A stretch of DNA of 64,000 nucleotides from Promicromonospora umidemergens (GCF_024171995.1 NZ_JAMTCT010000002.1:297428-361427); one strand, 5' to 3'; numbered from the stretch's first letter, positions 16,895 to 26,131 are shown. Numbers and translations are program-made. Notes: generated from the sequence alone by a model not told the origin.

Positions 16895-17386
16895 TCAGCG
16901 ACCCGGGGACAGGCTCGCGCGCACCTCCGGCCGCAGCATCACCCCGACACCCACCAGGACGAACAGGATGTGCAGCGCACGGATCACGGGGAAGGCCGGC
17001 GACACGTCGCCCTCGAACGCGGTGGACCAGGAGGCGCCGTCGGCCAGCGCGGTGGCCATCGGGACCACCATCGAGGCCAGGCCCACCATGCCGAGCCCGA
17101 GCAGGAGCGCCCACCAGGCCCACCGCCGGCCACGGGCGAGGAACCAGGCGCAGACGAGCGCGGCGGCGAAGATCAGGCCGCGCACCAGGGCCTGCGCCAC
17201 GACGGCGCCGTCGGTCCCGTCCTGGGCCACTATCGAGGAGACGGCGACGACCGTCTCCGCGACTCCCGCCAGGACCGCGAGCGCGAAGGCGGCGGCCGAC
17301 AGCGTCCGGAGGGTTGCCCAGCGGGTGCGTACGGGGTGGGTGGCTCCGGGACGCGACCCGGCTGGGCGAAGAGTGGATTCGGTCAT
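16895..17386 (-). CDS. small four-helix membrane protein
   Basis: 163 residues from ATG at 17386. After a basic N-terminus there are four hydrophobic segments, near residues 27-52, 62-83, 88-112 and 131-151, with an Arg/Gly/Arg/Arg turn between the second and third. No recognised family. It is divergent from the FUSC gene at 17486, sharing a 99 bp intergenic region, so the two may be coregulated. Confidence 0.72.
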   Translation of the reverse strand: MTESTLRPAGSRPGATHPVRTRWATLRTLSAAAFALAVLAGVAETVVAVSSIVAQDGTDGAVVAQALVRGLIFAAALVCAWFLARGRRWAWWALLLGLGMVGLASMVVPMATALADGASWSTAFEGDVSPAFPVIRALHILFVLVGVGVMLRPEVRASLSPGR

Positions 17387-17485
17387 GCGTCCATGCTGGC
17401 CGGGCGCCGTTCCAGCGGGAATCCGGCTGTCCCCCTTGCGGGGCGTGGGTTCTCCCGACCTGCGCCGTGGGAAGATGGTGAGGTC

Positions 17486-18529
17486 ATGCGCGCCAGATCC
17501 CTGCTCCCCCACCTGCGTCGCATGGTGTCGGTGGGGCCGTACGGCGGGGAGCTGCCCGTCGCGCTGCGGGCGGCCGCGTCCGTGGCCGTGCCGATGCTCG
17601 TCCTCTGGGCGACCGGCCACCTCGAGTGGTCCCTCTACGCGACGTTCGGTGCTTTCACCAGCCTGTTCGGCCGGACGGTCCCGATCCGCGAGCGCCTGCG
17701 CACCCAGGTCCAGGCCGGCGGTGTCCTGACCGCGTCGGTCCTGCTGGGCACGTCGCTCGCGGTGCTGTCGGGTGCCGTGGCGGGCACCTGGTGGGTGGTG
17801 GTCCCTGTCGCGGCGGTGTGGGCGACGGCGGTGGCGGTCCTGTCCCACCGGTTGCGGTGGCACCCGCCGGGGCCGCTGTTCCCGGTGTTCGCGCTCGGCG
17901 CCTGCTCGTCCGTTCCGGTCACCCTGGACGAGCTGCCGGTCGCCCTGGCCGTCACGGTTGCGGCAGCTCTCCTCGCGCTCGTGCTGACGGTCTGCGGTGC
18001 GCGGTTCGAGTACGTCGGCCCGCCGAGCGGGAGCGTGCGGCCGACGCCTGCGGCGCCCGGCCCCGAGTGGACGCTCGCGCACTACGCCGTGCGGTACGGG
18101 GCGGGCGTGGCCGGCGCCGGCGCGATCGCCACCGCCGTCGGGCACCCGTACTGGGCGATGGTGGCGGCGGTGGTGCCGATGTCGGCGCCCGACGCGACCG
18201 GCCGGCTGACCCGCGCGGCGCAGCGTCTGGCGGGCACCCTGGTCGGCGTCGTCATCGCGTGGGCTCTCCTCGCGGCGGGACCGCCGCCCCTGGTCGTGAT
18301 CGCGGTGGCGGCGGTGCTCCAGGCCGGCGCCGAGCTGTACGTGGGGCGCAACTACGGGCTGGCCATGCTGTTCATCACGCCGCTGGCCCTGTCGATGACC
18401 CATCTCGCTAACCCGGTGCCGGTGAGCGGTCTGGTCAGCGACCGCGCGCTGGACACGCTGGTCGGGGTCGCCGTGGCGGTGGCGATCACGCTGCTCACCC
18501 ACGAACGCCGCCAGGAGGCCACGGGCTGA
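17486..18529 (+). CDS. FUSC-family membrane protein (aromatic-acid-exporter-like)
   Basis: 347 residues with two sets of hydrophobic helices, about residues 25-175 and 205-340, separated by a polar Pro-rich linker. The LYATFGAFTSLFG and PYWAMVAAVVPMSA segments, followed by RLAGTLVGVVIAW, are typical FUSC-domain repeats; the family includes aromatic carboxylic acid efflux proteins such as AaeB and YccS. The length is about half that of the fused proteobacterial proteins because there is no large cytoplasmic domain. Substrate unknown. It converges on the sigma factor gene. Confidence 0.85.
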   Translation: MRARSLLPHLRRMVSVGPYGGELPVALRAAASVAVPMLVLWATGHLEWSLYATFGAFTSLFGRTVPIRERLRTQVQAGGVLTASVLLGTSLAVLSGAVAGTWWVVVPVAAVWATAVAVLSHRLRWHPPGPLFPVFALGACSSVPVTLDELPVALAVTVAAALLALVLTVCGARFEYVGPPSGSVRPTPAAPGPEWTLAHYAVRYGAGVAGAGAIATAVGHPYWAMVAAVVPMSAPDATGRLTRAAQRLAGTLVGVVIAWALLAAGPPPLVVIAVAAVLQAGAELYVGRNYGLAMLFITPLALSMTHLANPVPVSGLVSDRALDTLVGVAVAVAITLLTHERRQEATG

Positions 18530-18620
18530 CGGCACCGGGTCATGTGTCGTCCGGCCGTGTCGCCGCGCACCGACGTCGTGCTCCCGCAGTACCGCACGCG
18601 GCTGCAGCTGCTGTGCCGGC

Positions 18621-19505
18621 TCAGTCCTCGACGGGCAGGACGCCGGAGAGGTCGAGCCCGGCCAGGCGTGCGGGGTCGGAGAGCACGTCGATCTCCGTGA
18701 TCCGCCCGCCCGCCACGACGAACGCCAGCACGGAGACCGCTCGGCCCTTGACCACGACGAGCGCCCCTGCGGTCCCGTTGACGAGCACCGGTCGGACGAA
18801 CGGGGCAAGCCCCGAGTACATGGGCGCGTTCCCGGCCACCTCGTGCGCGCCGGAGAGGACGGTCGGCCGGCCGTGCGCGCCCTCCGCCCGCAGCACCACG
18901 TCCGGGTGCAGCACGGCGACGAGCCGCTCGAGGTCGCCGTCCCGGGCGGCGGCGAAGAACGCGTCCACCACCGCACGCTGGCGCGGCACGTCGGCGTCGG
19001 GTGCCGTCGTGGAGCCCCTGACGCGGCGCCGGGCCCGGCTCGCGAGCTGGCGGGTGGCCTCGGGCGTGCGGTCGATCATCGGCGCGATGTCCGCGAACGG
19101 CACGCCGAACGTGTCGTGCAGCACGAAGGCGAGCCGCTCCGCGGGTGCCAGCTGCTCCAGCACCACGAGCAGCGCCAGCCCGACCGAGTCGGCGAGCACG
19201 GCCTCGGTCTCGGGGTCGGCGCCGGACTCGGGCGTGACCAGCGGGTCGGGGACCCGGACGTCGAGCGGCACCTCGCCCCGGGTGTTCCGGGACCGCAGCA
19301 TGTTGAGGCACACGCGCGACACGACGGTCGTCAGCCAGCCCCCGATGTTCTCGACCGCCCCGGTGTCGGCTCGCTCGACCCGTAGCCAGGCGTCCTGGAC
19401 CGCGTCGTCCGCCTCGCTGACCGAGCCAAGCATCCGGTAGGCGACCGCGTGCAGGTGCGGCCGGTGCTCCTCGAAGCTGTCCCGCCACCACGTCTGCTCG
19501 TCCAT
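18621..19505 (-). CDS. sigJ: ECF sigma factor, ECF41 (SigJ-like) with fused SnoaL-like domain
   Basis: 294 residues from ATG at 19505; GTG codons at 19508 and 19514 in the same frame are alternatives and the first is better placed to the GAGG site. Sigma region 2 spans about 10-80 (HLHAVAYRMLGSVSEADDAVQD) and region 4 about 115-170 (LAFVLHDTFGVPFADIAPMIDRTPEATRQLASRARRR). The last 110 residues (VDAFFAAARDGDLERLVAVLHPDV) form the SnoaL-like domain that defines ECF41 and regulates activity in place of an anti-sigma factor. ECF41 genes typically adjoin a carboxymuconolactone decarboxylase, oxidoreductase or epimerase gene; here the divergent oxidoreductase gene at 19638 fits. Confidence 0.92.
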   Translation of the reverse strand: MDEQTWWRDSFEEHRPHLHAVAYRMLGSVSEADDAVQDAWLRVERADTGAVENIGGWLTTVVSRVCLNMLRSRNTRGEVPLDVRVPDPLVTPESGADPETEAVLADSVGLALLVVLEQLAPAERLAFVLHDTFGVPFADIAPMIDRTPEATRQLASRARRRVRGSTTAPDADVPRQRAVVDAFFAAARDGDLERLVAVLHPDVVLRAEGAHGRPTVLSGAHEVAGNAPMYSGLAPFVRPVLVNGTAGALVVVKGRAVSVLAFVVAGGRITEIDVLSDPARLAGLDLSGVLPVED

Positions 19506-19531
19506 CACTGTCACGTTCCTCGCTCGCCGCG

Positions 19532-19557
19532 TGTCATGCCAGTGCAGACCTTACGTC
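19532..19557 (+). promoter_or_regulatory. candidate ECF41-type promoter
   Basis: TGTCAT at 19532-19537 and CGTC at 19554-19557 are separated by 16 bp. Published ECF41 target promoters have TGTCACA at -35 and CGTC at -10 with this spacing. The element points toward the oxidoreductase gene starting at 19638 and lies within the region shared with the sigma factor gene, so it is the expected self-contained ECF41 target. Confidence 0.55.
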
Positions 19558-19637
19558 GCTCGTCACGGTCCACGACCCTTGCCCGCGAGCGACGCCCGAT
19601 GTGACCAGGAGCCCCGTCTCCTGCAGAAGGAGGAGCC

Positions 19638-20449
19638 ATGACCGCAACCATTCTCGTCACCGGCGGACCGGCACGCTCGGCCGGTACGTCGTGCCGCTGC
19701 TGCGCTCCGCGGGGCAGGACGTCCGCGTCCTGAGCCGCACGCCGCACGAGTCCCGGCCCGGCGTCGAGCACGTCACCGCCGATCTCAGCACGGGCGCCGG
19801 CGTCGGCGCCGCCGTCACCGGGGTGGACACGATCCTCCACCTGGCCGGCAGCAACAAGGGGGACGGGGAGAAGACCCGCACCCTCGTCGAGGCGGCGAGC
19901 GCCGCCGGGTCCCCGCACCTGGTGTACATCTCGGTGGTCGGCGCCGACCGGGTCCCCGTGACCAGCGGCGTGGACCGGGCGGCGTTCGGGTACATCGCCG
20001 AGAAGCGGGCCGCCGAGCTCGTCGTGGAGCGGTCCGGGCTGCCGTGGACCACGCTGCGCGCCACCCAGTTCCACGACCTGGTGCTGACGCTCGTGCAGGC
20101 GCTGTCGAAGCTGCCGGTCGCGCCGTCGTTCAGCGGGTACCGGATCCAGCCGGTCGAGGCCGCCGAGGTGGCGGACCGGCTGGTCGAGCTCGCGCTGGCC
20201 GACCCGGCCGGCCTGGTGCCCGACCTGGGCGGCCCGCGGGTCTACGAGGTGCGCGACCTGCTGCGCACGTACCTCGCCGCGGCAGGACGGCGGCGCCCGA
20301 TCCTGTCGATCCGGCAGCCCGGCGCCGCCGCGCGTGCGCTGCGCGAGGGCGCGGGCACCGCACCAAACCGAGCGGTCGGCCACCGCACCTGGGAGGAGTT
20401 CCTGGCCGACAGGGTAGGTGCGCGGGTAGCGCCCGCGAGTGGTCGTTAG
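19638..20449 (+). pseudogene. NAD(P)H-binding oxidoreductase (NmrA/atypical SDR), frameshifted at the N-terminus
   Basis: An ideal start exists: AGAAGGAGGAGCC then ATG at 19638, reading MTATILVTGG. One base is missing about position 19667, exactly in the Rossmann glycine loop. Downstream the correct continuation TGTLGRYVVPLLRSAGQDVRV is found only in the other frame, which then runs cleanly to 20449. With the base restored the product would be about 270 residues of the NAD(P)-binding NmrA-like type, with VYISVVGADRVP and PWTTLRATQFHD segments. It is the natural ECF41 partner. Either a real one-base deletion or a sequencing error; the rest of the frame shows no further damage, which suggests a recent or technical event. 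Confidence 0.8.
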
Positions 20450-20506
20450 CTCGTCAGGTGGTCGGTACCCCGGAATGCCGACCACCTGACGAACTCACGA
20501 CCACTC
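20437..20506. terminator. 29-bp-arm hairpin, repeat family member
   Basis: Arms 20437-20465 and 20478-20506 are complementary with a few mismatches. The left arm overlaps the last codons of the oxidoreductase frame. The inner arm GTCAGGTGGTCGG is shared with the hairpins at 10662-10725 and 51555-51618. Confidence 0.7.
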
Positions 20507-20535
20507 CCTCCCGCCTGCCCTGCCAGACTGCCCCG

Positions 20536-20958
20536 ATGCGCGACGATCAGTGGGCCCAGCAGCGGGCCGAGGCGGTCCGGCTGCAGGGCGAGCGGCTGCA
20601 GGCCCGCCAGGACGCCGAGCACGCCCGGGCCGAGGCCCTGCTGCGCGAGTTCGTGGCCGCCGCTCGAACCGCGGGGCTCGCGCCCGTGCCGCTGCAGGTC
20701 CAGGGGTACGGCGGCCGCGGCACCGCCCGCACGCAGCTCGTGGGCTGGTACCTGCGCGTGGACCGCACCGCCGGCGTCAGCGCCGACGGCGACTTCTACG
20801 TGCTCACCGCCCCGATCGGCCTGCTGGACCGGGTGCGCGGGATCCGGCCCGAGCCACGCCGTCCGCCGCTGCTGCTCGGCGCGGGCGGCAAGGACGGCGA
20901 CACCCTCCCGCTGGTGGACGCCCTGGAGCGCCTGCTGCCGGGCTGGGGCGCCGGCTGA
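20536..20958 (+). CDS. hypothetical protein
   Basis: 140 residues. Residues 1-50 form a Gln/Ala/Arg-rich helix (RAEAVRLQGERLQARQDAEHAR) and the rest a compact alpha+beta part with GWYLRVDRTAGVSADGDFYVL. No known domain. Similar small proteins are common in Micrococcales and carry no name. No signal peptide. It lies between a hairpin and the chrA gene and could be cotranscribed with the latter (134 bp gap). Confidence 0.68.
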   Translation: MRDDQWAQQRAEAVRLQGERLQARQDAEHARAEALLREFVAAARTAGLAPVPLQVQGYGGRGTARTQLVGWYLRVDRTAGVSADGDFYVLTAPIGLLDRVRGIRPEPRRPPLLLGAGGKDGDTLPLVDALERLLPGWGAG

Positions 20959-21092
20959 TCACCGGCCGCGCCTCCTGCGCCGTGCGGGTCAGGGTATGGC
21001 GCGCCGGTCCGGAGGGGTACGAGACTGGTCAGCGTGGGCCAGGTCGACCGCAGCACCGGTAGCGTCCGGGTGTGAACTCTGAAGGCTCCGGC

Positions 21093-22340
21093 ATGTCGAC
21101 GTCCGGCTCCCCCGCCCCGACCGTCTCGGGCGGCGGAACGGCCCGCGAGGTGTTCGTCGTGTTCCTGCGCCTCGGGCTGACGTCGTTCGGCGGGCCGGTG
21201 GCGCACCTCGGCTATTTCCGCGACGCGTTCGTGGTGCGCCGCCGGTGGCTCGGCGACCGCGCGTACGCCGACCTGGTGGCGCTCTGCCAGTTCCTGCCCG
21301 GACCGGCGTCGAGCCAGGTGGGTATGGCGATCGGGCTGAGACGGGCGGGCATCGGTGGGCTGCTGGCCGCCTGGGCAGGGTTCACGCTGCCCTCCGCTGT
21401 GCTGCTGGTCGTGTTCGCGTACGGGGTCACGACGTTCGGAGGCGACGCAGGGGCGGGATGGATCGGCGGCCTCAAGGCGGCAGCGGTCGCCGTCGTCGCG
21501 CACGCCGTGCTCGGGATGGCCAGGACCCTCGCTCCGGACGCTCGCCGCGCGACCATCGTGGGGGCCGCCGCGATCGCGACGCTGCTCGCGCCGTCGGTCC
21601 TGGGGCTGCCGGTCGTGCTGAGCCAGGTCGGCGTGATCGTGCTGTCGGGTGCCGCCGGGCTCCTGTGGCTCGCCGCCCCGCCCGACGACGGCGACGACGA
21701 GCCGTTCCCCGTGCCCGTCCGGCGCTCGGTCGCGGTGGCCTGCCTCGCGGTGTTCGGTGCGCTGCTCGTCGCCCTGCCCCTGCTGGCGGCCGCCTGGGAC
21801 GGCGGCGTGACCCGGCTCGTCGACATCTTCTATCGCGCCGGGGCGCTCGTCTTCGGCGGCGGCCACGTGGTGCTGCCCCTGCTGCAGGCGGAGCTGGTGC
21901 CGTCCGGCCTGGTGGGGCACGACCAGTTCCTCGCCGGCTACGGCGCTGCGCAGGCCGTGCCCGGCCCGCTGTTCACGTTCGCGGCGTACCTGGGCGCTGT
22001 CACCACGTCCGGGCCGACGGGGATCGCCGGTGCGGCGATCGCGCTCCTGGCGATCTTCGTGCCCTCGGCCCTGCTCGTCGTGGGCGGGCTGCCGTTCTGG
22101 GAGCGGCTGCGCAGCGCACCGCGCGCCCGGCGCGCCCTCACCGGTGTGAACGCGGGAGTGGTCGGGCTGCTCGCCGCCGCGCTCTACGACCCGGTGCTCA
22201 CCCAGGGCGTCCTGGCCGCGAGCGAGCCGCTGGTCGCGCTGGCGCTCGCCATAGCGGCGTTCGTCGCGCTGGCGAAGTGGTCGGCGCCGCCGTGGGCGGT
22301 GGTGATGGCGGCGGGGCTGCTCGGCTGGGCGGTGCTCTGA
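21093..22340 (+). CDS. chrA: chromate transporter, ChrA-like (CHR superfamily)
   Basis: 415 residues from ATG at 21093 with GAAGG upstream; a GTG at 21072 in frame is an alternative. Two homologous halves, each about five helices: the first begins FLRLGLTSFGGPVAHLGYFRDAFV and includes LCQFLPGPASSQVGMAIG; the second has FYRAGALVFGGGHVVLPLL and GYGAAQAVPGPLFTFAAYLG. These are the CHR signatures of the long-chain (two-domain) type, which exports chromate. A polar linker DDGDDEP separates the halves. Substrate specificity inside the family is not certain. A TetR regulator follows 47 bp downstream. Confidence 0.92.
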   Translation: MSTSGSPAPTVSGGGTAREVFVVFLRLGLTSFGGPVAHLGYFRDAFVVRRRWLGDRAYADLVALCQFLPGPASSQVGMAIGLRRAGIGGLLAAWAGFTLPSAVLLVVFAYGVTTFGGDAGAGWIGGLKAAAVAVVAHAVLGMARTLAPDARRATIVGAAAIATLLAPSVLGLPVVLSQVGVIVLSGAAGLLWLAAPPDDGDDEPFPVPVRRSVAVACLAVFGALLVALPLLAAAWDGGVTRLVDIFYRAGALVFGGGHVVLPLLQAELVPSGLVGHDQFLAGYGAAQAVPGPLFTFAAYLGAVTTSGPTGIAGAAIALLAIFVPSALLVVGGLPFWERLRSAPRARRALTGVNAGVVGLLAAALYDPVLTQGVLAASEPLVALALAIAAFVALAKWSAPPWAVVMAAGLLGWAVL

Positions 22341-22387
22341 GGCACCCGGAGGCGCGCCGGTCCCGAGACACGGCCTAGGCTCGCGCC

Positions 22388-23095
22388 ATGCCAGTCGATG
22401 ACGACACCCGGCCCCCGACCCGACGCGAACGGCTCCGACGGCAGACGGTCGACGAGATCGTCCAGGAAGCCCTCCGGCTCGTCGACGCCGGCGGTGCGCA
22501 CGGACTGTCGCTCGCCTCGGTGGGCAAGGCGATGGGCCTGACGCCGCCCGCGCTGTACCACTACTTCGCGTCCCGCGAGGCGCTGCTCGACGCCCTGGTC
22601 CTGGCCGGGTACACCGACCTCGGCACCGCGGTCGAGGCCGCGGCCCGCGCGGCGGCGGACCGTCCGGCCCCTGAGCGGCTGTCCGCCATCGCGCACGCCT
22701 GGCGGCGCTGGGCGCTGGACCACCCGCGCCGGTACTCGATGCTCTTCACCGGCAGCCGACGCGAGACGGTGGACCCGCTGGAGAGCGTCAGCACGATCAG
22801 CCAGAGCATGCTCGCCCTGGTCACGACACTCCAGGAGGTCGCGGCCGACGCCGGGGCGTGGACCGGGCCCGCCGTGAGCTCGGTGCTCGACGAGGACCTG
22901 TGCCGGTGGGGTGCGTCCCTCGGCCTCCCGACGGCGGCCGCGCCGTCGCTCCGGCTCGCCCTGTCCACCTGGTACCGCGTCCACGGGCTCGTGTCCCTGG
23001 AGATCGTGGGCGCCTTCGACACGATGGGGCTCGACGGAGAGCGCTTGCTGACCGCCGAGATCGAGAGCCTGGTCGGCGAGGCCGCTCGACCCTGA
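22388..23095 (+). CDS. TetR-family transcriptional regulator
   Basis: 235 residues. The N-terminal HTH (IVQEALRLVDAGGAHGLSLASVGKAMGLTPPALYHYFASREALLDAL) is canonical and the C-terminal ligand domain with LALSTWYRVHGLVSLEIVG belongs to the WHG-type TetR proteins. Same strand as chrA and close behind it, so it could be in that transcript, though TetR proteins more often control divergent genes. No operator was identified. Confidence 0.9.
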   Translation: MPVDDDTRPPTRRERLRRQTVDEIVQEALRLVDAGGAHGLSLASVGKAMGLTPPALYHYFASREALLDALVLAGYTDLGTAVEAAARAAADRPAPERLSAIAHAWRRWALDHPRRYSMLFTGSRRETVDPLESVSTISQSMLALVTTLQEVAADAGAWTGPAVSSVLDEDLCRWGASLGLPTAAAPSLRLALSTWYRVHGLVSLEIVGAFDTMGLDGERLLTAEIESLVGEAARP

Positions 23096-23320
23096 GCCGC
23101 AGTCCGGGCCGCCTACCCGGGGCCTGGGGGCAAGGTAGACCCGTCGGCGGGGTGCCAGGTTTCCTGGCATACGTTCACCTCAGCCACGCCTGGTTCACGC
23201 ATGCTGAACAGTTCGGCACAGCCCGCATCGGCGGGGCGGAGGCGAACGCAGGTCAGCCCAGCCGGCACCCACCGATCGAGTGTGCCCTGCCCTGCCCTGC
23301 CCGCCCCGCCCCGCCGATGC

Positions 23321-24217
23321 TCACGGCACCAGCACCACCTTGCCGCCCGCATGACCGTCGTCGACCAGGCCCTGCGCCCGCCCGGCCTCCTCCAGCGGCA
23401 GCACCTTCGCGACCGGCACCGACACCTCGCCACGCGCCACCAGGCCGATGATCTCGGCCAGCACCTCGGCCGAGTGCTCGGACCGCTCGGTGAACTCGAC
23501 GCCCAGCGTGAAGGCCGCCGGGTCGGCGAGGGTCAGCACGCGTTCGGTGCCGCCCCGCAGCTCGATGCTGTCCGGCAGGACGCCGCTGCCCGCGGTGTCG
23601 AGCACGGCGTCGATCGCGGGCACGAGCGCCCGGATCCGGTCCACGAGCCCTTCGCCGTACGTCGTGGGGGTCGCCCCGTAGGACGCGACCCGCTCCTGGT
23701 TGGCCGGGGAGGCCGTGCCGATCACGTGCACGCCGGACGCGACCGCGAGCTGGGTCACGAGCCCGCCGACCCCGCCGCTGGCGCCGTGCACCAGCAGGGT
23801 CTCCCCCGGTTCGAGGCCGAGGATGCGCAGTGCGCGCCGGGACGTCTCGCTCACCACGGGCAGTGCAGCGGCCTGCGTCGCGTCGAGCGTGTCGGGAACC
23901 GGCGCCCACACGTCGAGGACCGCGAGCTCCGCCGCGCCGCGACCTGCCGGGCCGGTGACCCGGTCCCCGAGGGTGACGCCGGCGACGTCGGCCCCCACCT
24001 GGTCCACGATCCCCGCGACCTCCAGGCCGGGCACGCCGGGGAGCGGTGTGCGGAACACGGCCTCCATGGCGCCCGAGCGAACCTTCCCGTCGAACGCGTT
24101 GACGCCGACGGCCTCGACCCGGACCCGGACCTGGCCGGGACCCGCCTCCGGCTCCGGGACCTCGCCGAGGTGCAGGACCTCCGGGCCACCGAACTGGTCG
24201 AAAACTACTGCTCGCAT
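23321..24217 (-). CDS. NADP-dependent quinone oxidoreductase-like MDR protein
   Basis: 298 residues. The medium-chain reductase fold without zinc ligands: GPGQVRVRVEAVGVNAFDGKVRSG, PGVPGLEVAGIVDQVG, and the nucleotide-binding loop HGASGGVGGLVTQLA. This is the zeta-crystallin/QOR-like subgroup that reduces quinones or enones with NADPH. It is divergent from a MarR gene with 87-100 bp between them, the usual arrangement in which the MarR protein represses the reductase in response to electrophiles. Confidence 0.9.
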   Translation of the reverse strand: MRAVVFDQFGGPEVLHLGEVPEPEAGPGQVRVRVEAVGVNAFDGKVRSGAMEAVFRTPLPGVPGLEVAGIVDQVGADVAGVTLGDRVTGPAGRGAAELAVLDVWAPVPDTLDATQAAALPVVSETSRRALRILGLEPGETLLVHGASGGVGGLVTQLAVASGVHVIGTASPANQERVASYGATPTTYGEGLVDRIRALVPAIDAVLDTAGSGVLPDSIELRGGTERVLTLADPAAFTLGVEFTERSEHSAEVLAEIIGLVARGEVSVPVAKVLPLEEAGRAQGLVDDGHAGGKVVLVP

Positions 24218-24316
24218 CGTGCTTCCTCTCCTCGCACCGGTTTTGCTGTTCGAGACAGGTAACCGTCCCGGACGGCTCGGCTATTCCCGACCAGGTCACC
24301 CGACGTGACGAGTTCT

Positions 24317-24922
24317 ATGATGAGCCGCATGGCATCTGCCTCGGACAGTGAGTCGAACCCGTTCGTCACCGGGCCGCTCAGCCTTGCGGTGTTCTCGCTC
24401 GCGCGAGCGCACCGGGCGCTCGCCGCGGACCTGCTGCGCCCCCTCGGGCTGCACCCCGGCCAGGAGCTGCTGCTCATGTTCCTGTGGGAGCACGGGCCGC
24501 AACGGCAGACGGACCTGGCAGAGCACGTCGCCACGGACTCGGCGTCGATGACGCGGACGGTCCAGCGGCTCGAGCGGGCCGGGTTCGTGCGCCGACGGCC
24601 CAGCCCGGACGACCGGCGGGTCACCCTCGTGGAGCCCACACCCGCCAGCCGGGCGCTCCAGCCGCGCGTCGCCGGGATCTGGGCACGGCTCGAGCAGGCG
24701 ACGGCGGGCGGCCTGAGCCGGTCCGAGCGGGAGGACGCGACGACGCTCCTGCGCGCGCTCGAACAGAACGTGGGCATCACCGCCGCACCCGCTACGACGC
24801 CGGTGCCTCGGAAGCCTCCCGGACCGCCCACGCCTCGGACACGGGCGCCATCACCTCCGGGTCGGAGGCCGGCTCGTACGCCGGCGAGACCGCCCCCGGC
24901 TCCACCGGCCCCGGGACGGTGA
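24317..24922 (+). CDS. MarR-family regulator with Pro/Arg-rich C-terminal extension
   Basis: 201 residues from ATG at 24317 (GTG 24305, ATG 24320 and 24329 are also in frame; none has a strong ribosome site). The MarR winged helix is clear: HPGQELLLMFLWEHGPQRQTDLAEHVATDSASMTRTVQRLERAGFVRRRPSPDDRRV. The domain would normally end near residue 155 (RALEQNVG), but the frame continues for about 43 residues rich in Pro and Arg. That extension is the antisense of the last 131 bp of the YibE/F gene, so it may be a run-on after loss of the original stop codon. Confidence 0.86.
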   Translation: MMSRMASASDSESNPFVTGPLSLAVFSLARAHRALAADLLRPLGLHPGQELLLMFLWEHGPQRQTDLAEHVATDSASMTRTVQRLERAGFVRRRPSPDDRRVTLVEPTPASRALQPRVAGIWARLEQATAGGLSRSEREDATTLLRALEQNVGITAAPATTPVPRKPPGPPTPRTRAPSPPGRRPARTPARPPPAPPAPGR

Positions 24923-26024
24923 GCGTCGCGATCGCGGTGGTGACCGGGATGGCGAGCACGAGCCCGATCGACCCGACGAGCGTGCGCACCACCTCCTCGG
25001 CGATCCCGCCGGAGCTCAGGGCGGTGGCCGGCGACTGGTCCACGAGCCAGACCATCATCAGCAGCGGCAGGGTGGCACCGACGTAGGCGAACGCGATCGT
25101 GTAGACGGTCGACGCGATGTGGTCGCGCCCGATGCGCATGGCCCGCGTGAACAGCTCGGTCCGCGACGCCGCCGGGGCGACGCCGCGCAGCTCCCACACG
25201 GCCGACGCCTGGGTGATCGTCACGTCGTTCAGCACGCCCATGCCCGCCAGGATGATGCCGCACAGCGCGATCCCGCGCAGGTCCGCCGCCGGCGCGCTGG
25301 ACGGCAGGAACGCCGAGGCCTCCGCGGTGGTGCCGGTGATCTGCGCCGCCCCGGAGGCCCAGGTGGCGAGCAGCGCGGTCAGCACGAGGCCGACCAGCGT
25401 GCCGAGCAGCGCCGTCGACGTACGGGCCGACAGGCCGTGCGCCAGGTACAACGTCACGAACATCACCAGGGACGACGTCACCAGGGCCACACCGATCGCG
25501 GACTCCCCCGCCAGCAGCGCGGGCATGGTGAAGCCCAGGAGCACGACGAACGCCGTGCCGAGCCCTGCCATGGCCGCCAGCCCGCGCCAGCGCGCGACCA
25601 GCAGCACGACGGCGGCATAGACGAGGGCCAGCAGCGCGATCGGCAGCTCGCGCTGGTAGTCCATGAACACGAGCGGGTCGACGCCGGCCTGCGAGACCTG
25701 GGAGATGTCGACGGCGGTGATCCGGTCGCCGTCGCTCAGGGGTACCGACGGGCCGGGCGCCTGCATCTGGGAGGCCTCTCCGCTCGGCAGCTCGACCGGG
25801 ACGCTGCCGGTGACCAGGTCTGCGGGGCCCGTGACGGTGACATCGACGAACGACGTGCCCTCGGCCTTGGCCGGCACCCGGTCGGGCACGTCGCCGGCGT
25901 CCGGCCACAGCAGCCACACGCCGACCAGGGTCAGGAGCAGCGCGGAGACCAGGGTGACGACCAGAAGGAATGTCGTGCGTGGCGTGGCCGGGCCGGCCGT
26001 GCCGTGCGAGTGAACGTACGCCAT
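24792..26024 (-). CDS. YibE/F-family membrane protein
   Basis: 410 residues from ATG at 26024. One N-terminal helix, an extracytoplasmic region of about 90 residues, then seven or more helices. GIALCGIILAGMGVLNDVTITQASAVWEL and AFAYVGATLPLLMMVW are the family signatures of YibE/F-like proteins, membrane proteins of unknown activity. An acidic, Pro-rich tail after residue 375 is where it overlaps the convergent MarR gene. The start region faces the damaged epimerase gene at 26132. Confidence 0.88.
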   Translation of the reverse strand: MAYVHSHGTAGPATPRTTFLLVVTLVSALLLTLVGVWLLWPDAGDVPDRVPAKAEGTSFVDVTVTGPADLVTGSVPVELPSGEASQMQAPGPSVPLSDGDRITAVDISQVSQAGVDPLVFMDYQRELPIALLALVYAAVVLLVARWRGLAAMAGLGTAFVVLLGFTMPALLAGESAIGVALVTSSLVMFVTLYLAHGLSARTSTALLGTLVGLVLTALLATWASGAAQITGTTAEASAFLPSSAPAADLRGIALCGIILAGMGVLNDVTITQASAVWELRGVAPAASRTELFTRAMRIGRDHIASTVYTIAFAYVGATLPLLMMVWLVDQSPATALSSGGIAEEVVRTLVGSIGLVLAIPVTTAIATLTVPGPVEPGAVSPAYEPASDPEVMAPVSEAWAVREASEAPAS

Positions 26025-26131
26025 CCGCACATCCTGGCTCAACGACGCGGCAGCGGCGCGGCGAGCGGCGACCCGGCGTTCAGCAACCCGACGAACCACC
26101 AGAAGACGGGCTCGGCCATAGGCTCCCCACC

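Noticed and set aside
16895..18976. A 693-codon minus-strand frame containing the small membrane protein
   Set aside because: Only the last 163 codons (from ATG 17386) are gene-like; the upstream part is antisense to FUSC and sigma genes.
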